DNA from: Chloroflexota bacterium
GTDB lineage: Bacteria; Chloroflexota; Anaerolineae; Anaerolineales; UBA4823
NCBI GenBank assembly: GCA_029782365.1
Contig: JAKOUW010000015.1
Coordinates: forward strand, 1 to 64,000
Length of the DNA: 64,000 nucleotides
Direction of reading: 5' to 3'
The notes beneath the pieces are model-generated. The model saw only the letters and a list, made by a program, of their open reading frames with translations, had not been told where the DNA came from and did not search any database. Made by a program: the position numbers and the translations under genes. Below, piece by piece: positions 17,654-26,764 of this stretch (position 1 is its first letter; every line of letters begins with the position of its first letter).

Positions 17654-18151
17654 ATGTCAATTCACCCCATACATCTCACAGTAAATGGCGAAACCCACCA
17701 GGTTGATGTGCCTGCCAACATGACCTTGCTGCAAATGCTGCGCGAAAAGCTGGCCCTGACCGGCACGAAAAACGGCTGCGCCGCCGGCGAATGCGGGGCG
17801 TGCACGGTGCTGCTGGACGGCGAGCCGGTGAACAGCTGCATGGTCCTGGCAATCGAATGCCAGGGCAGGCAGGTTACCACCGTCGAAGGCCTGGCTGAGG
17901 ATAGAATACTTGACCCGCTCCAACAGGCGATCATGGATCACGGCGGAGTGCAGTGCGGTTTCTGTACCCCCGGCATGCTGATCTCGGCACGCGCCTTGCT
18001 TAACCGCAACCCTGATCCGACCAGCGATGATATCCGGGAAGCGTTGGTCGGGAATTTATGCCGCTGCACCGGTTATCTGCGGATCATCGAGGCGGTCCAG
18101 CAAGCCGCGCAACAACAGCGTTTGCTGGCTTCTGGAGGAAGAACATTATGA
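17654..18151 (+). CDS. Molybdenum hydroxylase, 2Fe-2S subunit (XdhC/CoxS type)
   Basis: A 165-aa electron-transfer subunit with two [2Fe-2S] sites. The plant-ferredoxin-like N-terminal domain has CAAGECGACTVLLDG and a further Cys in VNSCMV. The C-terminal helical domain has CGFCTPG and NLCRCTGY. All eight cysteines are visible. I chose the ATG at 17654, preceded by GAGGA; an in-frame ATG at 17642 overlaps the upstream stop and is possible. It overlaps the molybdenum subunit by 4 bp (ATGA). Confidence 0.94.
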   Translation: MSIHPIHLTVNGETHQVDVPANMTLLQMLREKLALTGTKNGCAAGECGACTVLLDGEPVNSCMVLAIECQGRQVTTVEGLAEDRILDPLQQAIMDHGGVQCGFCTPGMLISARALLNRNPDPTSDDIREALVGNLCRCTGYLRIIEAVQQAAQQQRLLASGGRTL

Positions 18152-20502
18152 ATGGCAAAACAGCGAAAACCAATCCCCACCCGGTTGGCGACAGCGTGCA
18201 GCGCGTGGACGCCCGCGAAAAAGTGATCGGCTCAGCACTCTTTGCCGACGATCTTCAATTTGGCGCAGGTCTGCTGCACGCGCGCATTAAGCGCAGCTCG
18301 CTGCCCCACGCTCTGATCAAGCGCATCGATACCAGCAAAGCGCTGGCCCTGCCCGGCGTCAAAGCCGTGGTGACAGGGGCAGATTACCCTGGTTTAATCG
18401 GTTTATATCTGCAAGACCGGCATATCTTCTGCCGGGAGCGAGTGCGGTACGTTGGCGACCCGGTGGCCGGCGTGGCGGCGACCAGCGAGCAAATTGCCGA
18501 GCAGGCGCTTGACCTGATTGAAGTGGAGTATGAACCGTTGCCCGGCGTCTTTGATCCGGAATACGGCGCCAGCCAGGCAGCCCCACGTCTGCACCCAGAT
18601 TTAGGGAAATATGAAGTCGCCAATTTTATCTTTCCCGAAGCCAACAGCAACATCTCCAACCATTTCAAGATTCGCAAAGGCGATGTCGACAGCGCCTGGG
18701 GGAAATGCGCTGCCATCGTGGAACATTCCTACCGCATTCCACACATCCAGCATGTGCCGATCGAACCCCATATCGCTACGGCGCGCGTCGAAGCCGATGG
18801 CAAGGTAAAACTGTGGGGGAGTTCCCAATCTCCATTCGCTCAGCGCAACCTGATCGCCAAAGCTCTGGGCATCTCCCAATCGGATGTCCAGGTCATCGCT
18901 CCATACGTGGGCGGCGGCTTTGGCAGCAAAGCGGGCGTGAGCATGGAGGCGTTGGCTGTAGCAATCGCCATGAAAGTGAAAGGCCACCCTGTCAAGCTTC
19001 GCCTGACGCGGGAAGAGGAGTTCTACACCGCCTTCGTGCGCCAGGGGCTGGTTGCTCATTTCAAGATGGGCTGTGACAGCGAAGGCCATTTATTAGCGAT
19101 GGAGAATCGATTTTATTGGGATGGGGGCGCTTACACCGAGTATGGAGTGAACATCACCCGCGCCTCGGGATATTCAAGCTCTGGCCCTTATGAAGTCCCC
19201 AATGTCAAAACGGACAGCTACTGTGTGTACACCAACCATCCGGTTGGCGGCCCAATGCGGGGCTTTGGCATGCCCGAAATGCATTCGGGATTGGAGCAGT
19301 GCATCGATGAGCTGGCGCGCGCCATCGCCGTAGACCCCGTCGCCTTCCGCAAGCGCAACTGTGTGCGAGAAGGCAGCATCCTGGTGACGGGCATGGTCAT
19401 GCATCCCACCGGTCTTTCCGAATGCCTGGACAAAGCTGCCGAAGCCATCAACTGGGGCAGGAAAGATCCTCCCAGCGCGCCCAATAAGCGCCGCGGCAAA
19501 GGCATTGCATTGATGTGGAAAGCCCCGGCCATGCCGCCCAACGCCGGATCCAGTGCCAGGGTCGCGCTGAACGAGGATGGCACCGTGACCGTCAGCGTGG
19601 GAGGACAGGAGATCGGCCAGGGCTCGTTCACCATTGCCGCCCAGATGGCGGCAGCCTCGCTGGGCGTGCCGATCGATTGGGTGCGGGTGAACACCCCAGT
19701 CAACACCGATTACAGCCCATACGAATGGCAAACAGTCGCCAGCCGCCTGACCTGGAGCATGGGCAATGCGGTATCGGCTGCCGGGCGAGATGCCCGTAAG
19801 CAAATCCTGGAAATGGTCGCCAAAGCCTGGAACGAAAACAGCGATGACCTGGATATTATCGACGGCAAGGTGATCTCGTATAAAACCGAAGAGGCGATCT
19901 CGCTGAAGAACATCGCCATTTACGGCGTCCCGCTGCCCAATGATCAGGGCTGGGTTGGCGGGCCGGTTTTGGGGCGCGGCAATTTCATGCCGACATATGT
20001 CACCGGGCTGGACCCGGAGACCGGGCAAGGCCCGCGCGCCGTGGTGCACTACACCACCGGCGCCCAGGCGGTTGAAATCGAGATCGACATGGACACCGGT
20101 AAGATTGAAGTCCTGCGGGGTGTGGCGGCCTTCGATGTCGGCAAGGCGATCAACCCGGACATGGTCAAAGCTCAGATGGAAGGCGGCTTTGTCCAGGGGC
20201 TCAGCACAGCCTTATTTGAAGGCCTGCAGCTCAAAGACGGCATTCCACTCAACGCCAGCTTTGTCGATTACCGCATCGCCACCAGCACGGATGTGCCCCG
20301 CGATATCCAGGCGATCATCGTGGAAGTGCCGCAGGATGACGGTCCGTGGGGGGCGCGGGGCATCGGCGAACACGCCATGGTGCCCACCATCCCTGCCATT
20401 GCCAACGCCATCTATGACGCCATCGGCATCCGCCCGGGCTCGCCGCCCTACACTGCCGAGAAGATTTACCTGGCAATGCAAGAAGCCGGGTTGGTCAGTT
20501 AA
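18148..20502 (+). CDS. Molybdenum hydroxylase, molybdopterin-binding catalytic subunit
   Basis: A 784-aa catalytic subunit of the xanthine dehydrogenase family, hydroxylating a heterocycle or aldehyde at a molybdopterin centre. Domain a/b-hammerhead is at the N-terminus. Molybdopterin-contact motifs include YVGGGFGSKAG, PMRGFGMPE and GGQEIGQGSFT. The catalytic Glu lies in GARGIGEHAM near the C-terminus. The CO dehydrogenase active-site loop (AYRCSFR) is absent, so it is not CoxL. The start has GGAGGAAG just upstream and overlaps the 2Fe-2S gene. With an NCS2 permease upstream and FdrA downstream, purine-like substrates are most likely. Confidence 0.93.
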   Translation: MNGKTAKTNPHPVGDSVQRVDAREKVIGSALFADDLQFGAGLLHARIKRSSLPHALIKRIDTSKALALPGVKAVVTGADYPGLIGLYLQDRHIFCRERVRYVGDPVAGVAATSEQIAEQALDLIEVEYEPLPGVFDPEYGASQAAPRLHPDLGKYEVANFIFPEANSNISNHFKIRKGDVDSAWGKCAAIVEHSYRIPHIQHVPIEPHIATARVEADGKVKLWGSSQSPFAQRNLIAKALGISQSDVQVIAPYVGGGFGSKAGVSMEALAVAIAMKVKGHPVKLRLTREEEFYTAFVRQGLVAHFKMGCDSEGHLLAMENRFYWDGGAYTEYGVNITRASGYSSSGPYEVPNVKTDSYCVYTNHPVGGPMRGFGMPEMHSGLEQCIDELARAIAVDPVAFRKRNCVREGSILVTGMVMHPTGLSECLDKAAEAINWGRKDPPSAPNKRRGKGIALMWKAPAMPPNAGSSARVALNEDGTVTVSVGGQEIGQGSFTIAAQMAAASLGVPIDWVRVNTPVNTDYSPYEWQTVASRLTWSMGNAVSAAGRDARKQILEMVAKAWNENSDDLDIIDGKVISYKTEEAISLKNIAIYGVPLPNDQGWVGGPVLGRGNFMPTYVTGLDPETGQGPRAVVHYTTGAQAVEIEIDMDTGKIEVLRGVAAFDVGKAINPDMVKAQMEGGFVQGLSTALFEGLQLKDGIPLNASFVDYRIATSTDVPRDIQAIIVEVPQDDGPWGARGIGEHAMVPTIPAIANAIYDAIGIRPGSPPYTAEKIYLAMQEAGLVS

Positions 20503-20529
20503 TTCGCTCGCTTTTACAAGGAGGCCCGT

Positions 20530-22086
20530 TTGCCAGTCAAAAACCTGATCAAAGCAGGTGAATATCATGATTCAGTTTCGCTTATGCTGGCGGCCCAAGA
20601 AGTTGCGCGCCTGCCCGGGGTGGAAGACGCCGCCATCGTCATGGCGACCGAAGCCAATAAAGGCATCCTCAAGGAGGCCGGCCTGCTCATGCCGCAAACG
20701 CTCAACGCCACAGCCAATGACCTGGTGATCGCCATTCGGACGGCACAGGACAACCCGGATGAGCTGTTAGCACAGGCTGACAAATTCTTGCACAGGAAAG
20801 AAACTGCAGAAAAAGCAGGGGATTTCCGCCCCAGGACCCTGCACAGCGCGCTGAGATCCAATCCAGCCGCCAATGTAGCCGTGATTTCTGTCTCCGGGCG
20901 GTACGCCGCCCAGGAAGCCTGGAATGCGCTGAAGAGCGGCCTGCATGTGCTGCTCTTCAGCGATAACGTCAGCCTGGAGGATGAAATTGCGCTGAAACGC
21001 TTTGCCAACCAGCAGGGTCTTCTGATGATGGGCCCAGGCGCAGGCACAGCGATCATCAACGGCGTCGCCCTGGGCTTTGCCAACCAGCTCGCCGCCGGAC
21101 CAGCCGGCATCGTCTCGGCAGCCGGCACCGGCTTGCAGGAAGTCAGCACACAGTTGGCGCGCTATGGCGTCGGCATCACCCAGGGCATCGGCACCGGCGG
21201 GCGGGATTTGAAAGAAGATGTCGGGGGAATGATGATGCTGGCGGGCTTGGGAGCTTTGCAGGCCGACCCTGCCACCCGGGTGATCGTCCTGGTGAGCAAG
21301 CCGCCCGCCCCTTCCGTCATGCACAGTGTGCTGGAGCAGGTGTATGCGCATCCCAAGCCGGCAGTGGTCTGCCTGCTGGGCGGAGAGTTTATCTCGCAGT
21401 CCGCCAATGTTTTGCCTGCTCACACGCTCGAAGAGGCTGCCTGGCTGGCAGCCAGCCTGGTGAAGGGAGAAAAGCTTGCAGACCCCGCGGCCCAGCCTGA
21501 CCCGCGCATAGCCGCGCTGCGCCAGCGCCTGAAGCCGCCACAGCGCTATCTGCGCGGCCTGTTCAGCGGTGGCACGCTTTGCTATGAGGCCCAGGTCATC
21601 TGGGAAGATTTTCGCCAGCGCGGCCGTTTAACGCCTGCGGTGTTCTCCAACGCCCCGCTGCACCAACAACGCCAGATGAGCGATTCGACCCTCAGCCAGG
21701 GGCACTGTGCGGTGGATCTCGGCGAAGAAGAGTTCACGGTTGGGCGCCTGCATCCAATGATCGACAACAGCCTGCGCATCCGCCGTTTCCTGCAGGAGAG
21801 CCGCGATCCGGAGACCGCGGTGATCATGCTAGATGTTGTTTTGGGTTTTGGAGCGCATCCTGACCCCGCCGCTGAGCTGGGCCCGGTTGTTTTGAGAGCG
21901 CGCGCCCAGGCTGCGGAAGAAGGCCGCGAACTGCTGGTGGTTGCTTCGATCACCGGCACAGAGCAAGACCCGCAGGGCCTCAGCCGCCAGGCACAGGCGC
22001 TGGAAGGGGCTGGGGTGATCCTGTGCGCCAGCAATGCGGCGGCGGCCCGCCTGGCGGCCGAACTGGTGAGCGATGAACACGAATAA
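20530..22086 (+). CDS. fdrA: FdrA-family acyl-CoA synthetase-like / carbamoyltransferase subunit (AllF-like)
   Basis: A 518-aa protein of the FdrA family, related to succinyl-CoA synthetase subunits. The start is TTG at 20530, placed by a perfect AAGGAGG and by the family N-terminus (VKNLIKAGEYHDSVSLML). Family features are VAVISVSGRYAA, the Gly-rich SAAGTGLQEVSTQLARYG and GIGTGGRDLKEDVGG. In E. coli FdrA works with YlbE and YlbF to turn oxamate into carbamoyl phosphate. Here a DUF1116 protein overlaps it by 14 bp and DUF2877 lies in the divergent operon. No carbamate kinase is in the window. Confidence 0.92.
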   Translation: MPVKNLIKAGEYHDSVSLMLAAQEVARLPGVEDAAIVMATEANKGILKEAGLLMPQTLNATANDLVIAIRTAQDNPDELLAQADKFLHRKETAEKAGDFRPRTLHSALRSNPAANVAVISVSGRYAAQEAWNALKSGLHVLLFSDNVSLEDEIALKRFANQQGLLMMGPGAGTAIINGVALGFANQLAAGPAGIVSAAGTGLQEVSTQLARYGVGITQGIGTGGRDLKEDVGGMMMLAGLGALQADPATRVIVLVSKPPAPSVMHSVLEQVYAHPKPAVVCLLGGEFISQSANVLPAHTLEEAAWLAASLVKGEKLADPAAQPDPRIAALRQRLKPPQRYLRGLFSGGTLCYEAQVIWEDFRQRGRLTPAVFSNAPLHQQRQMSDSTLSQGHCAVDLGEEEFTVGRLHPMIDNSLRIRRFLQESRDPETAVIMLDVVLGFGAHPDPAAELGPVVLRARAQAAEEGRELLVVASITGTEQDPQGLSRQAQALEGAGVILCASNAAAARLAAELVSDEHE

Positions 22087-23476
22087 AATCAACACTCTTT
22101 TTGGACAACCAATCTCGGTCATTAACATCGGTCTGAACAGCATGGCCGCTTCCGTCGAGGCGCAGGGTGTGCCGGTGGTGGACCTGGACTGGCGCCCGCC
22201 GGTCGAAGGCGTGCCGTCTTTGCAGCGCACCCGCCAGGGTGTGGACATCGAATCTGCCAATCAAGAAGTGTGCAGCCGGATCAAGCAGGGCCGGCCCACC
22301 CTGGTCGGCATGGGCATTGCCAGGGACGTGATACCTGGCATGCACAAACAGATGATCCTGCACGCCGGCCCGCCCATCACCTGGGAACGCATGTGCGGAC
22401 CGCAGCGCGGCGCAGTGATGGGGGCTTTGATTTATGAAGGCCTGGCGGCCGACGAGGCCCAGGCGGAGCGCCTCGCCGCCTCCGGCGCGGTGGAGTTTTC
22501 ACCCTGCCATCATCACCACGCGGTTGGCCCAATGGCTGGCGTGGTTTCGGCTTCGATGCCGGTTTTTATCATCGAGAACAAAACCTTCGGCAACCACGCT
22601 TACTGCACGCAAAACGAAGGCCTGGGAAAAGTCTTACGCTACGGCGGGCTCGGACCCGAAGTGTACCAGCGGCTCAAATGGATGGAAACTGATCTCTATC
22701 CCACCCTGGATCGCGCCTTGCAGACATTGGCAGAGGGCATTGATCTGCGCAGCCTGATTGCCCAGGCGCTGCACATGGGCGACGAGTGCCATAACCGCAA
22801 CCGGGCCGGCACATCCCTGTTCTTGCGCGCCATCAGCCCGGCCCTGGCGCGCACCAATCAAGATAACGAGACGCTCGCCAGGGTGATCGAGTTCATCGAC
22901 CGCAACGATCATTTCTTCTTGAACCTGAGCATGCCAGCCGGCAAGGCGCTGCTCGAGCCGGCTGAAGGGATCGCCGGGAGCAGCATCGTCACGGTGATGG
23001 CGCGCAACGGCACCGATTTCGGCATTCGCCTTGCCAGCCAGCCAGAGCGCTGGTTCACCGCCCCCGCCGGGCAGGTGAAGGGCTTGTATTTTCCTCAATT
23101 CAGCGAACAGGATGCAAACCCTGACATCGGCGACAGCACGGTGACCGAAACCGCCGGATACGGCGGCATGGCGATGGCTGCCGCGCCGGCTATCACCAAG
23201 TTCGTGGGTGGCACGCCCCAAATGGCCCTGCAAAATACGCTGGAAATGTACGAAATCACGTTCGATGAACACGAACACTTCACCATCCCGGCGTTGAATT
23301 TCCGCGGCACGCCGTGCGGCATCGACGTGCGCAAAGTGCTCGAAACCGGCATTTTGCCGCGAATCAACACCGGCATTGCCCACAAAAAACCGGGCATCGG
23401 CATGGTGGGCGCGGGCATTTTGCGCGCCCCACACCAATGTTTTCAGGATGCATTTGACAGCCTGGCAGCGCTGTAA
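22073..23476 (+). CDS. DUF1116 protein (YlbE/AllG-like), FdrA partner
   Basis: A 467-aa protein of the DUF1116 family, the second part of the FdrA carbamoyltransferase trio. Visible landmarks are the N-terminal NIGLNSMAASVEAQG and VVDLDWRPP, a His-rich segment FSPCHHHHAVGPMAGVV that could bind metal or phosphate, GDECHNRNRAGTSLF, and the C-terminal GIAHKKPGIGMVGAGILRAP. The start overlaps fdrA by 14 bp, which implies coupled translation. The role is inferred from E. coli allantoin metabolism; the true substrate here may differ from oxamate. Confidence 0.9.
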   Translation: MNTNKINTLFGQPISVINIGLNSMAASVEAQGVPVVDLDWRPPVEGVPSLQRTRQGVDIESANQEVCSRIKQGRPTLVGMGIARDVIPGMHKQMILHAGPPITWERMCGPQRGAVMGALIYEGLAADEAQAERLAASGAVEFSPCHHHHAVGPMAGVVSASMPVFIIENKTFGNHAYCTQNEGLGKVLRYGGLGPEVYQRLKWMETDLYPTLDRALQTLAEGIDLRSLIAQALHMGDECHNRNRAGTSLFLRAISPALARTNQDNETLARVIEFIDRNDHFFLNLSMPAGKALLEPAEGIAGSSIVTVMARNGTDFGIRLASQPERWFTAPAGQVKGLYFPQFSEQDANPDIGDSTVTETAGYGGMAMAAAPAITKFVGGTPQMALQNTLEMYEITFDEHEHFTIPALNFRGTPCGIDVRKVLETGILPRINTGIAHKKPGIGMVGAGILRAPHQCFQDAFDSLAAL

Positions 23477-23521
23477 TTCTCTTTTCACTACATTCGTTCG
23501 AACACAAAAGGAGACGATACG

Positions 23522-24403
23522 ATGAAATTCATTGATCTCACTATTCCCTTGGGGGTTGCCACGCCCCCCTGGCCAACCTACGAGCCGCTGCAAGTGAAGT
23601 ATTTCAAACGCCTAGCGCCGAACGGCGCCAACGGGCAGTTAGTCACCCATTCCAATCACCTGGGCACGCACTTGGATGGCGAAATCCACTTCCACACCCC
23701 CGGTAAAGACATCGCTTCCCTGGATATGGATTATCTCGTGCACGAAGCTGCCATCGTTGACCTGAGCGACATTTGCGGCGATTATGATGTCTACACCAGC
23801 AGGATGGTGGAAGAGCGTGTGGACGTTAAAGAGGGCGACATTCTGATCATCCACACCGGGTACCACCATTTTGGCTGGGATATGCCTTCCGCCAACGAAG
23901 TGCGCTATATGGTGATGCACCCCGGACCAGACCGTGAATTTGCCGATTGGGCCAAAGCAAAGAAACTGCGCTGGATTGGGGTGGACTGCGGCAGCGCAGA
24001 TCACCCGATGAATACGATCATCAGAGACTGGATGCCTCGCCAGGCTCGCCAGGCCGAAAAGGTCTTCAAGAAAAAATACGGCATGCCCCTGGCCGAGTTC
24101 TTCGATGACACCAAATATCAACTGATGCACCTGGAGATGTTCCCCTATGGCATCGTGCATGCTGAATGCATCGGCGGCGAGATCGACCTGCTGCTGAACC
24201 GGCGCGCCACCATCGGCTTCTTCCCCTGGCGCTTCGTGGACGGCGAGTCGTGCATCGGACGCTGCGTGGCGATGGTTGATGACGATGAATACAACGCCCT
24301 GGCTGCGAAAAAGGCGGCCCTGCCCAGGACCCGCTTCGGAGACGCCTTTAACCCGGCTCATCTGGAACAAATCAATACCCTCAGCAAGGCCAACCTGGCT
24401 TAG
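23522..24403 (+). CDS. Cyclase-family metal-dependent hydrolase (kynurenine formamidase/isatin hydrolase-like)
   Basis: A 293-aa cytoplasmic enzyme with the metal-site motif HxGTHxDxxxH (His46, His50, Asp52, His56), preceded by the family N-terminus FIDLTIPLG. Members open cyclic or acylated amides using Mn2+ or Zn2+, for example N-formylkynurenine and isatin. In this operon it follows the molybdenum hydroxylase and FdrA/DUF1116. A plausible task is opening a lactam or imide ring made by the hydroxylase. It has AAAGGAGA upstream. The substrate is unknown and the ring-opening role is inferred. Confidence 0.88.
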   Translation: MKFIDLTIPLGVATPPWPTYEPLQVKYFKRLAPNGANGQLVTHSNHLGTHLDGEIHFHTPGKDIASLDMDYLVHEAAIVDLSDICGDYDVYTSRMVEERVDVKEGDILIIHTGYHHFGWDMPSANEVRYMVMHPGPDREFADWAKAKKLRWIGVDCGSADHPMNTIIRDWMPRQARQAEKVFKKKYGMPLAEFFDDTKYQLMHLEMFPYGIVHAECIGGEIDLLLNRRATIGFFPWRFVDGESCIGRCVAMVDDDEYNALAAKKAALPRTRFGDAFNPAHLEQINTLSKANLA

Positions 24404-24447
24404 GCTGATCACAAAATTGTTTGCATTGTTAATTCGGAGGTTCTGAT

Positions 24448-25137
24448 ATGCCCATGGATATGGAGTTAGAAAGCGTTCTCCGGCCGACGCAGTACCCGAT
24501 GGCGCCGTACCCACCCAAGGTGATCACCCTGGCAAACGGCAAGCACATGGTCGTGCGGCAGGCGGAACGGGAAGATGTGCCTGAAATCCTCAAATCAGTG
24601 CACCCCTGTCTCTTTATCGAGCGTGATTACTATGATATCGTCAGCGCCCGCCTGTACGGCGAACTGCTGGCCTGGTACCGGTATCGCGTCAAAAGCGAAT
24701 ACTGCCTGATGGGCCAGGTAGATGGATACCTGGTGGGCGTGGTCAACGGCCGCCTGGAAAACGAAAAGGTCGGGATGAGCTACCACACCCTGGCGATCGA
24801 TCGCGGCCTGCGCATCGGCTCGCATTTATTCGCCGCGAAAATGGAATACCACATGGACTACCTGGGACAGGAAGAAGTCCTGATCGTTGCCGAAAGCCCG
24901 ATCGGTTTCCGCCGCTGGATGGTCGAGTATCCGCTCGAAAAAACCACCATCCCGCACGAGCTGGGCGGCGGCGACTCCTACCGCCTGACGCGGGAGATCT
25001 ACCTGGCAGCCAAGCACCGTCTGGTCGTCGGTGAACGCCCCGTGCCGGCCGACCTGTGGGAAACTGCTACCAAGGATATTCTGTTTGCCGATGATGACAC
25101 CATCCGCGAACGAATTGCCGGGTTGAAAGGACGATGA
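24448..25137 (+). CDS. GNAT-like acyltransferase in the heterocycle operon
   Basis: A 229-aa protein. After a 25-residue N-terminal extension the middle region resembles a GNAT fold (MVVRQAEREDVPEILKSV, a YLVGVVNGR strand, and a degenerate acetyl-CoA loop RGLRIGSHLFAAKMEYHM). The classical Q/RxxGxG/A is only approximate. It has GGAGG 6 nt before the ATG and lies 5 bp ahead of the thiolase-like gene, so it belongs to the operon. It could acylate or bind a CoA intermediate of the pathway. Family confidence is moderate and the substrate unknown. Confidence 0.65.
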   Translation: MPMDMELESVLRPTQYPMAPYPPKVITLANGKHMVVRQAEREDVPEILKSVHPCLFIERDYYDIVSARLYGELLAWYRYRVKSEYCLMGQVDGYLVGVVNGRLENEKVGMSYHTLAIDRGLRIGSHLFAAKMEYHMDYLGQEEVLIVAESPIGFRRWMVEYPLEKTTIPHELGGGDSYRLTREIYLAAKHRLVVGERPVPADLWETATKDILFADDDTIRERIAGLKGR

Positions 25138-25141
25138 GATT

Positions 25142-26332
25142 ATGAGAGACGTTGCGATCATTGGCGCCGGCATGATTCCTTTTGGCCGACGGGATGAAGA
25201 CACCTTACTCGATATGCTGTCGTACGCGGCGCTCAAAGCCCTGGACGACGCCGGGCTGGGAGACCAAAGCGTGGACGCAGTCTATGTCGGCAACATGGGC
25301 GCTGGTATTATTCAGCACCAGACCTCGATTGCCAGCTCCCTGGTCGATCGGTTGAACCTGCTGCCGGCCGCGGCGGATGCCGTGGAAAACGGGCCCGCCT
25401 CGGGCGGCTCGGCGGTCAAAAACGCCCTGCTGGCTGTAGCCTCCGGCTACTATGACTCGGCCCTCGTGGTGGGCGGTGAAAAGATGCGCGAGGTTACCGG
25501 CTGGCGCGCCACAGATTTTGTCGCTACCATGACTCACCCCCAGGCTGAATACCCGTATGGCATCACCCTGCCAGGCATGGCGGGCATGTTCACCCGCTTG
25601 TACATGCAAAAATACGGCGTCACGCGCGAGATGTTGGTGGCGGTGGCCCTGAAAAACCAGGAAATGGGCACGCTGAACCCCCTGGCGCACGTTGAAATGG
25701 CAATTTCCAAGGACGGCATCTACGACAACCAGGCGGCGATTGTAAACAACCCCGTGGTGGCTGATCCCCTGCACCTGTACGACGCCTGCCCGGTCAGCGA
25801 TGGAGCGGCTGCCCTGGTGATCTGCGCCCTGGAGAAAATCAAGAAACCCGCCAAAGCGCCGGTTCTGATTGCCGGGTTTGGCCAGGCCACCGATACTCAC
25901 ACCCTGCAGGAGCGCGCCGACCCGACCGATCTAAAAGCCGTCACCCTGGCCGCGCAGCAGGCCTTCGAGCGCGCCAAACTCAAACCGGCCGATATCCACG
26001 TGGCTGAGCTGCACGATGCGTTCACCATCCTCGAGATTGCCGAGAGCGAGCATGTTGGCTTCTTCAAAAAAGGCGAAGGCGGCAAAGCTGCCTTGGCCGG
26101 CAAGACGCGCCTGGGAGGGCAAATTCCGATCAACGTATCAGGCGGCCTCAAAGCGCGCGGCCACCCGGTGGGCGCCACCGGTGTGGCGCAAATTGTGGAT
26201 ATCGTCTTCCAACTGCGCCACGAACTGCCCAAAGACCGCCAGGTTGCCAATGCGGCCAACGGATTGACGGTCAATTTTGGCGGGTTTGGCAATAATGTGC
26301 TGGCGTTCGTGCTGCGGAGGGTAGATTTATGA
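25142..26332 (+). CDS. Thiolase-like protein (SCP-x/archaeal type) lacking the nucleophilic Cys
   Basis: A 396-aa thiolase-superfamily protein. The N-terminal half has the fold landmarks GAGMIPFGRR and VVGGEKM. The C-terminal half has ELHDAFTILE and the His-containing GGLKARGHPVGATG. The usual CASGG segment reads GPASGG at residues 84-89, so the acyl-accepting Cys is replaced by Pro85. It overlaps a DUF35 Zn-ribbon/OB protein by 4 bp. Such pairs occur in archaeal HMG-CoA synthesis and in steroid side-chain aldolases of the Ltp2/ChsH2 type, where the Cys is also missing. It is therefore unlikely to be a true thiolase. A C-C lyase (aldolase-like) or scaffold role on a CoA ester is more plausible. 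Confidence 0.85.
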   Translation: MRDVAIIGAGMIPFGRRDEDTLLDMLSYAALKALDDAGLGDQSVDAVYVGNMGAGIIQHQTSIASSLVDRLNLLPAAADAVENGPASGGSAVKNALLAVASGYYDSALVVGGEKMREVTGWRATDFVATMTHPQAEYPYGITLPGMAGMFTRLYMQKYGVTREMLVAVALKNQEMGTLNPLAHVEMAISKDGIYDNQAAIVNNPVVADPLHLYDACPVSDGAAALVICALEKIKKPAKAPVLIAGFGQATDTHTLQERADPTDLKAVTLAAQQAFERAKLKPADIHVAELHDAFTILEIAESEHVGFFKKGEGGKAALAGKTRLGGQIPINVSGGLKARGHPVGATGVAQIVDIVFQLRHELPKDRQVANAANGLTVNFGGFGNNVLAFVLRRVDL

Positions 26333-26685
26333 AACGGGAAATTGCGATCACAGCCTACAAATGTAAAAAATGCGGCAAACTGCATTACCCCTTCCACGAA
26401 CGCTGCCTGGGCTGCCGCGGACGTGAGTTTGAGGCGGTAAAACCGCAGGGTCAGGTAAAAATCTTGACCTTCACCCGTATTTACAACCTGCCCTGGGGTT
26501 TCGATCAACGCTACCTGACGATTGGCATCGTCGAATTTGAGAACGGCGTGCGCGCCATGGGCCAGATCAACGTGGATGAAACATTCGATTTGAAAGTCGG
26601 CATGACCATGAAGCCCACCTGGGCGCCGATTCGCGTCCAGTACGGCGAAAATGTGTATGGACTGGTTTTAGAGCCCGCTGCATGA
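26329..26685 (+). CDS. DUF35 Zn-ribbon/OB-fold protein, partner of the thiolase-like protein
   Basis: A 118-aa protein with a rubredoxin-like zinc site, CKKCGKLHYPFHERCLGC, at residues 13-30, followed by an OB-fold (FTRIYNLPWGFDQRYLTIGIVEFENG). DUF35 proteins bind acyl-CoA and form complexes with thiolase-superfamily enzymes. The start overlaps the thiolase-like stop (ATGA), as expected for obligate partners. It is the last gene of the rightward operon, ahead of a strong terminator hairpin. Confidence 0.92.
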   Translation: MKREIAITAYKCKKCGKLHYPFHERCLGCRGREFEAVKPQGQVKILTFTRIYNLPWGFDQRYLTIGIVEFENGVRAMGQINVDETFDLKVGMTMKPTWAPIRVQYGENVYGLVLEPAA

Positions 26686-26698
26686 GGGAAATATAAGT

Positions 26699-26741
26699 AA
26701 AGAGGCAGCTGGATCGCGCTGTGCGATTCAGCCGCCTCTTT
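26699..26741 (+). terminator. Terminator of the heterocycle operon
   Basis: AAAGAGGC pairs with GCCTCTTT around inner stems GCTG/CAGC and ATCGC/GCGAT. It begins 13 nt after the DUF35 stop. The run TTT ends the stem. Confidence 0.85.
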
Positions 26742-26764
26742 CATAAATAAAAACTGCGGCTCAT

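Noticed and set aside
18148..20502. Carbon monoxide dehydrogenase large subunit
   Set aside because: The CoxL active-site loop AYRCSFR is absent, and the neighbours (NCS2 permease, FdrA) point to N-heterocycle oxidation.
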